64,000 bases of DNA from Streptomyces globisporus (GTDB lineage: Bacteria; Actinomycetota; Actinomycetes; Streptomycetales; Streptomycetaceae), in assembly GCA_014649555.1 (NCBI GenBank), contig BMTG01000016.1, forward strand, positions 62,001-126,000, read 5' to 3'. The notes beneath the pieces were generated by a model. That model did not search any database. It had not been told where the DNA came from and worked only from the letters and a program-made list of their open reading frames with translations. Shown piece after piece: positions 43,034 to 52,243 of the stretch. The translations under genes and the position numbers were made by a program. The stretch's first letter is position 1, and every line of letters begins with the position of its first letter.

Positions 43034-44665
43034 TCAGAACTCCCCGGATCGGTCGGTGCGGATACGCTCCAGGAGCAGCAGCGACACCGCGCACACCAGC
43101 ATCAGAATCGTGCTCAGGGCCATCGCCTGCCCGTAGTTGAGCTCCCCGGACCGCCCGAGCAGCCGGGCCACGGCGACCGGCAGGGTCGGGTTGTCGGGCC
43201 GGGCGATGAAGACCGTCGCGCCGAACTCCCCGAGGGAGACGGCGAAGGCGAACCCCGCAGCAACCAGCACCGCCCGTCGCACCAGCGGCAGATCGACCTC
43301 CCGCCAGGCCCGCAGCGGGGATGCCCCGAGCACGGCGGCGGCCTCCCGCAGCCGGTCGTCGACGGCCCGCAGGACGGGCAGCATGGTCCGCACGACGAAG
43401 GGCACGCCGACCAGCGCCTGGGCCAGCGGGACCAGGATCCAGGAGGTCCGCAGGTCGAGCGGCGGCTTGTCCAGGGTGATCAGGAAGCCGAAGCCGACGG
43501 TCACGGCGGACACACCGAGCGGCAGCATCAGCAGCGCGTCGAAGCCCCGGACCAGCCGCCCGGCCCGCCGGGTCAGGGCAGCCGCCGCGAGCCCGCCGAT
43601 GACGAGGGCGATGAGCGTCGCGACGAGCGCGTACCGCAGGGAGTTGCCGACGGCCTCCAGCGGCGGCACCAGGAAGGTGGAGGAGCCGCCCGCCCCGACC
43701 GACTGGAGGGCCTCGTAGTAGCCGAAGCCGTAACCCCCGGGCCCGTCGAAGGACCGTTCCACCAGCACACCGAGCGGCAGCAGGATCAGCAACAGGGCGG
43801 TGAGCAGTACGCCGCCGAGCAGCGCCCACTGTCCGGCTCCGCGCGGCCGGCGGGAGGTCTGCGCCGGGTCGACCAGCTTCAGCGCCCGTTCCCGGCGGCG
43901 TACGGTCGCGGCGTGCACGGCGAGGATTCCGCCGACCGCGGCGAACTGCACGAGGGTCAGCACGGCGGCCGTGGGCAGGTCCAGCAACTGCGCGGTCTGC
44001 CGGTAGATCTCCACCTCCAGGGTGGAGTACGCCGGTCCGCCGAGGATCTGTACGACGCCGAAGGAGGTGAACGTGAAGAGGAAGACCATCAGCGCGGCGG
44101 CGGCCACGGCGGGGGCGAGCGCGGGCAGCGTCACGCGGCGGAACGCGGCGAACCGCCCGGCCCCCAGCACCCGGGCGGCCTCCTCCTGGCGCGGGTCGAG
44201 CTGGGACCAGAGACCGCCCACGGTCCGGACGACCACGGCGTAGTTGAAGAAGACGTGGGCCAGGAGGATCGCCCACACGGTGGTGTCGAGGCGGACGCCC
44301 CACAGCTCGTCGAGGAGGCCACCGCGCCCGAGCAGCGCCAGGAACGCGGTGCCGACGACGACGGTGGGCAGCACGAACGGCACGGTGACGACCGCCCGCA
44401 GCACCTGCTTGCCCGGGAAGTCGAAGCGGGCGAAGACATACGCGCCGGGCAGAGCGATCAGCAGGGTGAGCGCGGTCGAGGCGAGGGCCTGCCAGGTGGT
44501 GAACCAGAGGACGTCGAGGATGTCCGGGCGGCTCAGCACCTCGCCGATCCGCCCGAACTGCCAGTCGCCCTCCGCCTTGAGGCCGCGGCCGACGATGGCG
44601 GTCACGGGATAGGCGAAGAACAGCGCGAAGAACGCGACGGGCACGGCCATCAGGCCGAGCCGCAC
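43034..44665 (-). CDS. thiP: thiamine ABC transporter permease, fused two-domain (ThiP-like)
   Basis: About 543 residues with roughly 12 transmembrane segments. Two permease halves are fused, each with an EAA loop: EEAARVLGAGRFAAF near residue 180 and REAAAVLGASPLRAW near 460. This is the ThiP layout, where one chain forms the whole channel. The start is uncertain. GTG 44665 has GGAG at proper spacing, while a GTG at 44761 inside thiB would add 32 charged residues. Neighbouring thiB and the TPP riboswitch set its role in thiamine import. Confidence 0.85.
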   Translation of the reverse strand: MRLGLMAVPVAFFALFFAYPVTAIVGRGLKAEGDWQFGRIGEVLSRPDILDVLWFTTWQALASTALTLLIALPGAYVFARFDFPGKQVLRAVVTVPFVLPTVVVGTAFLALLGRGGLLDELWGVRLDTTVWAILLAHVFFNYAVVVRTVGGLWSQLDPRQEEAARVLGAGRFAAFRRVTLPALAPAVAAAALMVFLFTFTSFGVVQILGGPAYSTLEVEIYRQTAQLLDLPTAAVLTLVQFAAVGGILAVHAATVRRRERALKLVDPAQTSRRPRGAGQWALLGGVLLTALLLILLPLGVLVERSFDGPGGYGFGYYEALQSVGAGGSSTFLVPPLEAVGNSLRYALVATLIALVIGGLAAAALTRRAGRLVRGFDALLMLPLGVSAVTVGFGFLITLDKPPLDLRTSWILVPLAQALVGVPFVVRTMLPVLRAVDDRLREAAAVLGASPLRAWREVDLPLVRRAVLVAAGFAFAVSLGEFGATVFIARPDNPTLPVAVARLLGRSGELNYGQAMALSTILMLVCAVSLLLLERIRTDRSGEF

Positions 44666-44724
44666 CGCGGCTCCGCGCCGCCCGGACCCACCACCGGCGG
44701 ACCGGGCGGCCTCCTTCTCGACGC

Positions 44725-45822
44725 CTACTTCAGGACCAGCGACTGCCACGACTGGATCCACTGCTCACGGTTGGCGGCGATCTTCTCGGGCGTGACGGTG
44801 GGAGGCGTGTCGACCTTCTCGCCGTGCTGCGTGAACAGCTCCGGCAGCTCGGCGTCCTTCACGACCGGGTTGACGAACATGTTCAGCGGCATGTCCTCCT
44901 GGAACGTCTTGCTGATCATGAAGTCCAGCAGCGCCTTGCCGCCCGCCTCGTTCTTCGCCCCGGTCAGCAGCCCGGCGTACTCGGTCTGCCGGAAGCAGGT
45001 GCCTGTGGCGACCCCGGTGGGGGCCTCCTTCGGCTGCGGGTCGGCGTAGAGCACCTCGACGGGCGGACTGGAGGCGTAGGAGACGACGAGCGGCCGGTCG
45101 GCCTTGGCCTTCTTGCCGCCGGCGGAGCCGGAGAACTCCTCGTTGTACGCCTGCTCCCAGCCGTCGACGACCTTGACGCCGTTGGCCTTGAGCTTCTTCC
45201 AGTACGCCTCGTAGCCGTCCTCGCCCTCGGCGGCGATGGTGCCGAGGAGGAAGCCGAGACCGGGCGAGGAACTGGCCGCGTTCTCCGTGACGAGAAGGTT
45301 CTTGTACGCGGGCTTCAGCAGGTCCGCGAAGGTCTTCGGCGGGGCGAGCCTCTTGTCGGCGAAGTACTTCTTGTCGTAGTTGACGCAGATGTCACCGGTG
45401 TCGACCGGCGTGACGCGGTGCTTCTCGTCCGTCTGCGTGTCCGGCGCGACGCGGTCCAGGCCCTTGGCCTCGTACGCGGTGAACAGACCGTTGTCGAGGG
45501 CGCGGGAGAGCAGGGTGTTGTCGACGCCGAAGAAGACGTCGCCGCGCGGGGATCCCTTGGTCAGGATCTCCTGGTTGAGCGCGGCCCCGGCGTCGCCGCT
45601 CTTGAGGGTCTTGACCGTGTAGCCGGTCTCCTTCGTGAACGCCTTCAGCACCTCGTCCGAGACGTTGAAGGAGTCGTGGCTGACCAGGGTCACGGTCTTG
45701 GAACCGCTGCCCTTGGACGCCCCGGAGCCCGCGGAGCCGTCGTCGCTGCCGCAGCCGGCGAGCACGGTGACGCCGAGCGCCGCCGCGAGCGCGGTCGCCG
45801 CGTACTTCGTGGTGGTGTTCAT
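44725..45822 (-). CDS. thiB: thiamine-binding lipoprotein of an ABC transporter
   Basis: A 365-residue extracellular binding protein. Signal peptide with lipobox VLAGC and Cys24, then a Ser/Gly linker and the ThiB-type start KTVTLVSHDSFNVSDEVLKA. Other likely ligand-site parts are GDAGAALNQEILTKGSP, PVDTGDICVNYDK and VVSYASSPPVEVL. The ATG at 45822 follows AGGAGG. It heads the operon and lies about 90 bases behind the TPP aptamer, whose presence strongly supports a thiamine ligand. Confidence 0.92.
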   Translation of the reverse strand: MNTTTKYAATALAAALGVTVLAGCGSDDGSAGSGASKGSGSKTVTLVSHDSFNVSDEVLKAFTKETGYTVKTLKSGDAGAALNQEILTKGSPRGDVFFGVDNTLLSRALDNGLFTAYEAKGLDRVAPDTQTDEKHRVTPVDTGDICVNYDKKYFADKRLAPPKTFADLLKPAYKNLLVTENAASSSPGLGFLLGTIAAEGEDGYEAYWKKLKANGVKVVDGWEQAYNEEFSGSAGGKKAKADRPLVVSYASSPPVEVLYADPQPKEAPTGVATGTCFRQTEYAGLLTGAKNEAGGKALLDFMISKTFQEDMPLNMFVNPVVKDAELPELFTQHGEKVDTPPTVTPEKIAANREQWIQSWQSLVLK

Positions 45823-45858
45823 GTGATTCCTCCTGGAGGTGACCAGGAAGAGACGCGG

Positions 45859-45895
45859 CCCTGCCCGCTGTCCGGCGAACCGGAAGCGGGCAGGG
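45859..45895 (-). terminator. expression-platform hairpin of the TPP riboswitch
   Basis: CCCTGCCCGCT (45859-45869) pairs with AGCGGGCAGGG (45885-45895), with an inner CCGG/CCGG pair. It lies between the aptamer and the thiB ribosome site. It probably terminates or blocks when TPP is bound. Confidence 0.6.
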
Positions 45896-45914
45896 CGCAA
45901 CAGCTTGAGTAAGG

Positions 45915-46015
45915 TCCGAACTTCCTACCCGGAATGACCCGGGCGAGGTTCAGAGGGTCTGCGGCCAACCTGTCCTTGGTGCCGCACTCTCAGCGCTGTG
46001 GCGCTCCCCTGTCGG
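45915..46015 (-). ncRNA. TPP riboswitch (THI element) upstream of thiB
   Basis: On the minus strand the aptamer core is clear: GCTGAGAGTGCGGC (about 45994-45981), the CTCTGAACCT segment (45955-45946) and CCGGGTCATTCCGGGTAGG (45942-45924), with the outer stem closed near GGGGAGC and the GTCC end. These match the conserved CUGAGA and ACCUGAUCYGG...GUAGG boxes of TPP riboswitches. It should turn off the thiamine transporter when TPP is plentiful. Confidence 0.92.
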
Positions 46016-46073
46016 AATATGAAGTTGATTTCGGCCCAGGCTACACCGGCGGTTTCCGGCCGGACCGGAGAGG

Positions 46074-46126
46074 CCCGGGAACCTCCTAGCGCCCCGGAGT
46101 CCGCCCGCCCGGGAACCTCCTAGCGC
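46074..46126. repeat. 19-base direct repeat at the rlmN stop
   Basis: CCCGGGAACCTCCTAGCGC occurs at 46074-46092 and 46108-46126, 34 bases apart. The second copy contains the rlmN stop codon, so the first is a duplicate of the gene's last bases plus flank. Confidence 0.7.
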
Positions 46127-47226
46127 TCGGAGGCCGCCAGCTGACCGCAGGCGCCGTCGATCTCCTGACCGCGGGTGTCCCGGACGGTGACGGGCACGCC
46201 GTGGGCCGCGATGGCCTCGACGAACGCCTTCTCGTCCTCGGGGCGCGAGGCGGTCCACTTGGAGCCGGGCGTGGGGTTCAGCGGGATCAGGTTGACGTGC
46301 ACCCGCTTGCCCTTGAGGAGCCGGCCGAGCAGGTCGCCGCGCCAGGCCTGGTCGTTGATGTCGCGGATCAGGGCGTACTCGATGGAGATCCGGCGGCCGG
46401 ACTTCTCCGCGTACTCCCAGGCGGCGTCCAGGACCTCGCGGACCTTCCACCGGGTGTTGACGGGGACCAGGGTGTCGCGGAGCTCGTCGTCCGGGGCGTG
46501 CAGCGAGACGGCGAGGCGGCACTTGAAGCCCTCGTCGGCGAAGCGCAGCATGGCCGGGACGAGGCCCACGGTGGAGACGGTGATCCCGCGCTGCGAGAGA
46601 CCGAGCCCGTCCGGCTCGGGGTCGGTGAGCCGGCGGATGGCGCCGACGACCCGCTTGTAGTTGGCGAGCGGCTCGCCCATGCCCATGAAGACGATGTTGG
46701 AGAGCCGCGCGGGACCGCCGGGCACCTCGCCGTCGCGCAGGGCGCGCATGCCGTCGACGATCTGGTGCACGATCTCGGCGGTCGACAGATTGCGGTCGAG
46801 GCCGGCCTGCCCGGTGGCGCAGAAGGGGCAGTTCATCCCGCAGCCGGCCTGCGAGGAGATGCACATCGTGACGCGATCCGGATAGCGCATCAGGACGGAC
46901 TCGACGAGCGTCCCGTCGTGCAGCTTCCACAGGGTCTTGCGGGTGGTGTCGTCGTCACAGCTGATGTGCCGGATGACGGACATCAGCTCGGGGAACAGCG
47001 CCTCGGCGAGCTTCTCCCGCGACGCGGCCGGGATGTTGGTCCACTCGGCCGGGTCGTGCGCGTACCGCGCGAAGTAGTGCTGCGAGAGCTGCTGGGCGCG
47101 GAACGGCTTCTCGCCGGTCGCGGCGACCGCTTCCTTGCGCTCGGCGGGCGTGAGGTCGGCGAGGTGCCGCGGCGGCTTCTTGGCTCCGCGGGGCGCGACG
47201 AAAGTGAGTTCTCCGGGCTTAGGCAT
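46120..47226 (-). CDS. rlmN: 23S rRNA (adenine2503-C2)-methyltransferase
   Basis: A 368-residue radical-SAM enzyme that methylates C2 of A2503 in 23S rRNA and A37 in some tRNAs. The iron-sulfur cluster cysteines are Cys129, Cys133 and Cys136 in [23 protein letters not shown] and the C-terminal [18 protein letters not shown] with its catalytic Cys fit RlmN rather than Cfr. Start ATG 47226. It lies 109 bases behind cdsA, with a partial hairpin between, and may have its own promoter. Confidence 0.93.
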   Translation of the reverse strand: MPKPGELTFVAPRGAKKPPRHLADLTPAERKEAVAATGEKPFRAQQLSQHYFARYAHDPAEWTNIPAASREKLAEALFPELMSVIRHISCDDDTTRKTLWKLHDGTLVESVLMRYPDRVTMCISSQAGCGMNCPFCATGQAGLDRNLSTAEIVHQIVDGMRALRDGEVPGGPARLSNIVFMGMGEPLANYKRVVGAIRRLTDPEPDGLGLSQRGITVSTVGLVPAMLRFADEGFKCRLAVSLHAPDDELRDTLVPVNTRWKVREVLDAAWEYAEKSGRRISIEYALIRDINDQAWRGDLLGRLLKGKRVHVNLIPLNPTPGSKWTASRPEDEKAFVEAIAAHGVPVTVRDTRGQEIDGACGQLAASER

Positions 47227-47253
47227 GGTTCATCCAGTGTGGCAGACATACGG

Positions 47254-47290
47254 GTGAGGGCCCGCCGCCCTGTGGACGACGGACCCTCAC
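47254..47290 (-). terminator. stem-loop between cdsA and rlmN
   Basis: A 14-base stem (47254-47267 with 47277-47290), two positions being G-T wobbles, 46 bases past the cdsA stop. Confidence 0.5.
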
Positions 47291-47335
47291 TCGTGGAACG
47301 TGCAGGTGGGACGGGTTCCCGGGGTGCCGTGGCGG

Positions 47336-48433
47336 TCAGCCGGAGCCCACGAACAGCACCAGCAGCAGCCAGACCACCGGTGCGGTCGGCAGGAGCGAGT
47401 CCAGCCGGTCCATGATGCCGCCGTGACCGGGGAGCAGGGTGCCCATGTCCTTGATCCCGAGGTCCCGCTTGATCATGGACTCGCCCAGGTCGCCCAGGGT
47501 GGCGCTGCCCGCGACCGCGAGGCCGAGCAGCAGGCCCTGCCACCAGGCGCCGCCGTCGATCAGGAACTCCATGCAGAGCGCACCGGCGACCATGGCGAAG
47601 GCGACCGCGCCGAGCAGGCCCTCGCGGGTCTTGCCGGGGCTGATGCGCGGGGCGAGCTTGTGCTTGCCGAAACGCCAGCCGACCGCGTACGCCCCGGTGT
47701 CGCTGACCACCGTGAGGACGAGGAAGGTCAGCACCCGCCACGACCCGTCGTCCGCCGTCAGGAGCAGGGCGACGAACGTGGCCAGGAAAGGGACGTAGAA
47801 CGCCGCGAAGACCCCGGCGGTGACGTCCTTGAGATACCCCTCCGGCGGCTCGGTCATCCGCCAGACCAGCACCGCGAGGGCGGTCAGGGCCATGGCGACC
47901 CAGGCGCCCTCGGGGCCCCGGGCGTAACCGGCGACGACCATCGCGGCTCCGCCGACGGCCAGCGGGATCAGGGGCGCCTTGATGCCCTTGCGTTCCTGGA
48001 GGCGGGAGGTGAGCTCCCAGAGGCCGACGACGACGGCGATCACTATGACGCCGATGAAGACGGCCTTCACGATGAACAGCGAGACGCCGATGACGGCGCC
48101 GAGACCCACGCCGACCCCTATGGCGGCGCGCAGATCACGCCCCGCGCGCTTCTTCTGCGGCGGGGACGGCAGCGGGGTGGACATGGGCTCCTGCGGCATC
48201 TCGTCACGGAACAGGGGGCCGCTGATGAGCGCGGCGTCCCCGTCCCGGTCGTCGCGGCTCTGCGGCTCTCTGTCTGCGTCTCTACCTGCGTCGGGAACGT
48301 CCGGCACGATGGGCATGGGCCGAGTCTGCTGGGCGCCGTGCACATCGTGGGCAGGACCCGCCGGGGCAGCCCTCATCTCGGGCGTGCCCCAGTAACCGGC
48401 TCCTTGCGGGGCGCCCCAGGAAGAGTCGTTCAT
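47336..48433 (-). CDS. cdsA: phosphatidate cytidylyltransferase
   Basis: A 365-residue membrane enzyme making CDP-diacylglycerol from phosphatidate and CTP, the entry to phospholipid headgroup synthesis. The N-terminal 110 residues are hydrophilic and variable, followed by about eight transmembrane helices. The CDS signature is SATLGDLGESMIKRDLGIKD with PGHGGIMDRLDSLL. Its ATG shares one base with the frr stop (TGATG), so it is coupled in a pyrH-frr-cdsA operon, an order common in bacteria. Confidence 0.93.
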   Translation of the reverse strand: MNDSSWGAPQGAGYWGTPEMRAAPAGPAHDVHGAQQTRPMPIVPDVPDAGRDADREPQSRDDRDGDAALISGPLFRDEMPQEPMSTPLPSPPQKKRAGRDLRAAIGVGVGLGAVIGVSLFIVKAVFIGVIVIAVVVGLWELTSRLQERKGIKAPLIPLAVGGAAMVVAGYARGPEGAWVAMALTALAVLVWRMTEPPEGYLKDVTAGVFAAFYVPFLATFVALLLTADDGSWRVLTFLVLTVVSDTGAYAVGWRFGKHKLAPRISPGKTREGLLGAVAFAMVAGALCMEFLIDGGAWWQGLLLGLAVAGSATLGDLGESMIKRDLGIKDMGTLLPGHGGIMDRLDSLLPTAPVVWLLLVLFVGSG

Positions 48434-48990
48434 CAGACTTCGAGCAGCTCGGCTTCCTTGTGCTTGAGCAGCTCGTCCACCTGCGTGACGTACTTCGCGG
48501 TGGTGTCGTCGAGCTCCTTCTCGGCGCGGCGCACCTCGTCCTCGCCGGACTCCTTGTCCTTGACGAGCTTGTCGAGGTTCTCCTTGGCCTTGCGGCGGAT
48601 GGAGCGGATCGAGATCTTGGAGTCCTCGGCCTTGGTCTTGGCGACCTTGATGTACTCCTTGCGACGGTCCTGGGTGAGCTCGGGGAAGGTCACCCGGATG
48701 ATGTTGCCGTCGTTGCTCGGGTTGACGCCGAGGTCGGAGTCCCGGATCGCCTGCTCGATGTTGCGCAGCGCGGTCTTGTCGAACGGCGTCACGACGGCCA
48801 TCCGCGGCTCGGGAACCGAGAATGAGGCCAGCTGGTTGATCGGGGTCAGCGCGCCGTAGTAGTCGGCGACGATCTTGTTGAACATCGCCGGGTGCGCGCG
48901 GCCGGTACGGATCGCGGCGAAGTCCTCTTTCGCGACGACAACGGCCTTCTCCATCTTCTCCTCGGCCTCGAGGAGGATTTCTTCGATCAC
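48433..48990 (-). CDS. frr: ribosome recycling factor
   Basis: A 185-residue factor, the usual length, which with EF-G splits post-termination ribosomes. It shows the standard sequence [32 protein letters not shown] and [12 protein letters not shown]. Of two adjacent GTG codons, the second (48990) sits 6 bases after AGGAG and gives the usual N-terminus [12 protein letters not shown]. It overlaps cdsA by one base. Confidence 0.95.
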   Translation of the reverse strand: MIEEILLEAEEKMEKAVVVAKEDFAAIRTGRAHPAMFNKIVADYYGALTPINQLASFSVPEPRMAVVTPFDKTALRNIEQAIRDSDLGVNPSNDGNIIRVTFPELTQDRRKEYIKVAKTKAEDSKISIRSIRRKAKENLDKLVKDKESGEDEVRRAEKELDDTTAKYVTQVDELLKHKEAELLEV

Positions 48991-49111
48991 CACGTGCTCC
49001 TGCGTTTCTTGGGTGGGCCCGGCGTCGTCATCGCCGCGCCCTGCGGGTCCTGCGTCGCGTCCTCACCTGCACGGTGTCCGACCGGCAGGCCGTTGTCCAT
49101 CCTGGGGGCCG

Positions 49112-49888
49112 TCAGGCCCGGGTGCTCACGTCGCTCACGAGCGTGCCGATCTTCTCACCCTTGACCGCGCGAGCGATATTGCCCAGGGCGGTCAGCTCGA
49201 AGACGAGGATCGGCAGCTTGTTGTCGCGGCAGAGCGTGATGGCGGTGGCGTCGGCGACCTTCAGGTCACGGGCGATCACCTCGCCGTACTCCAGTGCGTC
49301 GAACTTCACCGCGCCGGGGTTGGTCTTCGGGTCGGAGTCGTAGACCCCGTCCACCCCGTTCTTCCCCATGAGCAGCGCCTCGGCGTCGATCTCCAGGGCG
49401 CGCTGCGCGGCGGTGGTGTCGGTGGAGAAGTAGGGCATGCCCATGCCGGCGCCGAAGATCACCACGCGCCCCTTCTCCAGGTGCCGTACGGCACGGAGCG
49501 GGATGTACGGCTCGGCGACCTGGCCCATGGTGATGGCGGTCTGGACGCGCGAGTCGATGCCTTCCTTCTCCAGGAAGTCCTGGAGCGCCAGGCAGTTCAT
49601 GACGGTGCCGAGCATGCCCATGTAGTCGGACCGGGCCCGGTCCATGCCGCGCTGCTGGAGCTCGGCACCACGGAAGAAGTTGCCTCCTCCGATGACCACC
49701 GCGATCTGGGCGCCGTCGCGGACGACGGCGGCGATCTCGCGGGCGATGGTGTGCACGACGTCGGGGTCGACGCCGAGACCGCCGCCGCCGGCGAATGCCT
49801 CACCGGAGAGCTTCAGCATGAAGCGCCCGGAACCCTTGTCGTCGTCGCGCTTGTCGTCGGCCTGAATGGCGTCCGCGCCCTTGTCCAT
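49112..49888 (-). CDS. pyrH: UMP kinase
   Basis: A 258-residue amino-acid-kinase-fold enzyme that makes UDP from UMP. Motifs: [56 protein letters not shown] and [17 protein letters not shown]. An N-terminal extension of about 20 charged residues is common in actinobacteria. The ATG at 49888 follows AGGAG. It heads the pyrH-frr-cdsA run and lies 161 bases behind tsf, past a stem-loop. Confidence 0.95.
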   Translation of the reverse strand: MDKGADAIQADDKRDDDKGSGRFMLKLSGEAFAGGGGLGVDPDVVHTIAREIAAVVRDGAQIAVVIGGGNFFRGAELQQRGMDRARSDYMGMLGTVMNCLALQDFLEKEGIDSRVQTAITMGQVAEPYIPLRAVRHLEKGRVVIFGAGMGMPYFSTDTTAAQRALEIDAEALLMGKNGVDGVYDSDPKTNPGAVKFDALEYGEVIARDLKVADATAITLCRDNKLPILVFELTALGNIARAVKGEKIGTLVSDVSTRA

Positions 49889-49916
49889 GGAAACTCTCCT
49901 CGTGCACATACGAAGA

Positions 49917-49961
49917 AGGCCATTGCCGGTGGGCCTGGTGTCCCTACAGCGGCAATGGCCT
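49917..49961 (-). terminator. stem-loop after tsf
   Basis: AGGCCATTGCCG (49917-49928) pairs perfectly with CGGCAATGGCCT (49950-49961), loop 21 bases, between tsf and pyrH. Confidence 0.65.
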
Positions 49962-50049
49962 CCTCGTCAGATCTGCGGTCGTCCGGCGTGAATGCGGCCG
50001 TCGACTGCGTCAGACCCTATCGGGTCCGACGCTGTTCGCCCGGACGGAC

Positions 50050-50886
50050 TCAGATGCCGACCTTGATGCGCGAGAAGCGCTTCAGGGTGACACCGGCCTC
50101 GTCCAGGACCTTCTGGACGGACTTCTTGGCGTCCAGCGCGTACGGCTGGCCCAGGAGGGTGGCCTCCTTGAAGAAGCCGTTGACCCGACCCTCGACGATC
50201 TTCGGGAGGGCGGCCTCGGGCTTGCCCTCGGCGCGGGTGGTCTCCTCGGCGACGCGGCGCTCGGCCTCGACGACCTCGGCCGGGACGTCCTCGCGGGACA
50301 GGTACTTCGGGGCGAAGGCGGCGATGTGCTGCGCGATGCCCTTGGCCAGCTCGGCGTCGGCCTTGTCCAGCTCGACCAGAACACCGATCTGCGGGGGCAG
50401 GTCGGGCATGGTGCGGTGCATGTACACGGAGACGTAGTCGCCGGTGAACTGCGCGAAGCGGTCCAGGACGATCTTCTCGCCGAGGTTGGCGTTGGCCTCG
50501 TCGACGTACGCCTGGACGGTCTTGCCGGGCTCGATCTCGGAGGCGAGGAGCGCGGCGATGTCGGCCGGGGAGGTCGCGGCGACGTGCGCGGCGAGCGTGT
50601 TGGCGACGGCCTGGAACTTGTCACCCTTGGCGACGAAGTCCGTCTCGCACTTCAGCTCGAGCAGAACGCCGGACGTCTTGTCCTCGGAGATGAGGGAGAC
50701 GACGGCGCCGTTCTCGGCGGAACGGCCCTCGCGCTTGGCGACGCCCTTCTGGCCCTTGATACGGAGCGCCTCGACGGCCTTGTCGACGTTGCCGTCGGCC
50801 TCGTCGAGCGCCTTCTTGCAGTCCATCATGCCGGCGCCGGTGAGCTCGCGGAGCTTCTTGACGTCAGCGGCGGTGTAGTTCGCCAT
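50050..50886 (-). CDS. tsf: translation elongation factor Ts
   Basis: A 278-residue nucleotide-exchange factor for EF-Tu. The signature at the N-terminus is VKKLRELTGAGMMDCKKALDEA in two parts, followed by LLELKCETDFVAKGDKF, the core contact region with EF-Tu. Start ATG 50886. It is downstream of rpsB, the usual pairing, with a strong hairpin in the 99-base gap that could reduce its transcription relative to rpsB. Confidence 0.96.
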   Translation of the reverse strand: MANYTAADVKKLRELTGAGMMDCKKALDEADGNVDKAVEALRIKGQKGVAKREGRSAENGAVVSLISEDKTSGVLLELKCETDFVAKGDKFQAVANTLAAHVAATSPADIAALLASEIEPGKTVQAYVDEANANLGEKIVLDRFAQFTGDYVSVYMHRTMPDLPPQIGVLVELDKADAELAKGIAQHIAAFAPKYLSREDVPAEVVEAERRVAEETTRAEGKPEAALPKIVEGRVNGFFKEATLLGQPYALDAKKSVQKVLDEAGVTLKRFSRIKVGI

Positions 50887-50929
50887 GAGTCTGTATGTCT
50901 CTCTCGAAGTCTGAAAGATCTACGGGTGA

Positions 50930-50967
50930 ACGGCGGGGGCCGCGCTTGTGGCGCCGGCCCCCGCCGT
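50930..50967 (-). terminator. stem-loop between rpsB and tsf
   Basis: ACGGCGGGGGCCG (50930-50942) pairs with CGGCCCCCGCCGT (50955-50967), 12-base loop. Position suggests partial termination in the rpsB-tsf operon. Confidence 0.6.
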
Positions 50968-50985
50968 CAGCAGCCGTGACGGGTG

Positions 50986-51921
50986 TCAGGCCTGCTCGGC
51001 GTCCGCGTCGGCGGCCGGAGCGTCGGCGGCCGGAGCCTCGACAGCGGCCTCGGCGACGGCCTCGGCCGGCTTCTCGGCGTCGGCGACCTTCTCGGTCTCG
51101 GCGGAGGACTGGACCTCGGCGGCAGCCGCGGTCTCGTCCTTCTTGTCGCCCTCGAGCAGGTCGCGCTCCCACTCGGCGAGGGGCTCGCCGGCGGCCTTCT
51201 CGCCCGGCTTCGAGTCACCGGTGGCGGCACCGGAGCGGGCGATGAGGCCCTCGGCGACGGCGTCGGCGATCACGCGGGTGAGCAGGGTGACGGAGCGGAT
51301 CGCGTCGTCGTTGCCCGGGATCTTGTAGTCGACCTCGTCGGGGTCGCAGTTGGTGTCGAGGATCGCGACGACCGGGATGTGGAGCTTGCGCGCCTCACCG
51401 ACGGCGATGTGCTCCTTCTTGGTGTCGACGATCCAGACGGCGCTGGGCACCTTCTGCATCTCGCGGATACCACCGAGGGTCTTCTCCAGCTTGGCCTTCT
51501 CGCGCGAGAGGACCAGGAGCTCCTTCTTGGTGAGGCCGGAGGCGGCCACGTCCTCGAAGTCGATGAGCTCCAGCTCCTTCAGGCGCTGGAGGCGCTTGTA
51601 GACGGTGGAGAAGTTGGTGAGCATGCCACCGAGCCAACGCTGGTTGACGTACGGCATGCCGACGCGCGTCGCCTGCTCGGCGATGGCCTCCTGGGCCTGC
51701 TTCTTCGTACCCACGAACATGATGGAGCCGCCGTGGGCGACGGTCTCCTTGACGAACTCGTAGGCGCGGTCGATGTACGACAGCGACTGGAGCAGGTCGA
51801 TGATGTAGATGCCGTTGCGCTCGGTGAAGATGAAGCGCTTCATCTTCGGGTTCCAGCGACGGGTCTGGTGACCGAAGTGGACGCCGCTTTCCAGCAGCTC
51901 CCGCATCGTGACGACGGCCAT
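50986..51921 (-). CDS. rpsB: 30S ribosomal protein S2
   Basis: A 311-residue S2. The core (1-225) has [44 protein letters not shown] and [16 protein letters not shown], with [10 protein letters not shown] and PGNDDAIRS. The last 75 residues are an Ala/Glu/Asp-rich acidic tail, typical in Streptomyces but long. Start ATG 51921 after AAGGAG. It heads the rpsB-tsf operon. Its leader contains a hairpin that may serve autoregulation. Confidence 0.95.
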   Translation of the reverse strand: MAVVTMRELLESGVHFGHQTRRWNPKMKRFIFTERNGIYIIDLLQSLSYIDRAYEFVKETVAHGGSIMFVGTKKQAQEAIAEQATRVGMPYVNQRWLGGMLTNFSTVYKRLQRLKELELIDFEDVAASGLTKKELLVLSREKAKLEKTLGGIREMQKVPSAVWIVDTKKEHIAVGEARKLHIPVVAILDTNCDPDEVDYKIPGNDDAIRSVTLLTRVIADAVAEGLIARSGAATGDSKPGEKAAGEPLAEWERDLLEGDKKDETAAAAEVQSSAETEKVADAEKPAEAVAEAAVEAPAADAPAADADAEQA

Positions 51922-52017
51922 GGCCGTACTCCTTGAGGTACTCGGTTATCGCGACCGCAGGTTTGCGTTCGCGCCTGACGCCCCGACGCGCCGTGCCACG
52001 AGGGACCGAGGAGCGCG

Positions 52018-52043
52018 GCCACCTCCGAGAAGAGGGAGGTGGC
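52018..52043 (-). promoter_or_regulatory. hairpin in the rpsB leader
   Basis: GCCACCTCC (52018-52026) pairs with GGAGGTGGC (52035-52043), about 97 bases before the rpsB start. It could be an S2-binding or attenuator element. No homologue check was possible. Confidence 0.45.
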
Positions 52044-52085
52044 GGGGCGTGCGAAGTCGACCCGGTGACCCGGATCGCCGTAAGA

Positions 52086-52091
52086 AGTGTA
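52086..52091 (-). promoter_or_regulatory. possible -10 box of the rpsB promoter
   Basis: TACACT on the minus strand fits TANNNT. A -35 is unclear (TCACCC about 18 bases upstream). If used, the leader would be about 155 bases. Confidence 0.3.
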
Positions 52092-52106
52092 CGGGACCGG
52101 CCGAGT

Positions 52107-52192
52107 GCCGGGTGACGGCGATGTCCACAGCCGGGTGACGGCGACGCCACCATCGGATGACGAGGATGTCCACAACCGGTGAGTAGTCCACA
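52107..52192. repeat. degenerate 22-23-base tandem repeat with DnaA-box-like 9-mers
   Basis: Units start near 52107, 52130 and 52152 (GCCGGGTGACGGCGATGTCCACA in the first, split here by 20-base rule as GCCGGGTGACGGCG + ATGTCCACA). The 9-mers ATGTCCACA (52121-52129 and 52166-52174) and TAGTCCACA (52184-52192) differ by one or two bases from TTGTCCACA. Confidence 0.45.
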
Positions 52193-52243
52193 GGAAGGGT
52201 CCATGATCCCCGGAGTCCCGGCCTCCGGGACATCGTTGCGGAC

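Larger units (their letters stand above)
51922..52243. other. 322-base divergent gap between rpsB and the M23 peptidase gene
   Basis: No gene is visible. It holds, from the rpsB side, a leader hairpin (52018-52043), a possible rpsB -10 box and a 22-23-base degenerate tandem repeat with DnaA-box-like elements. The promoter of the peptidase gene must also lie here. Confidence 0.6.
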
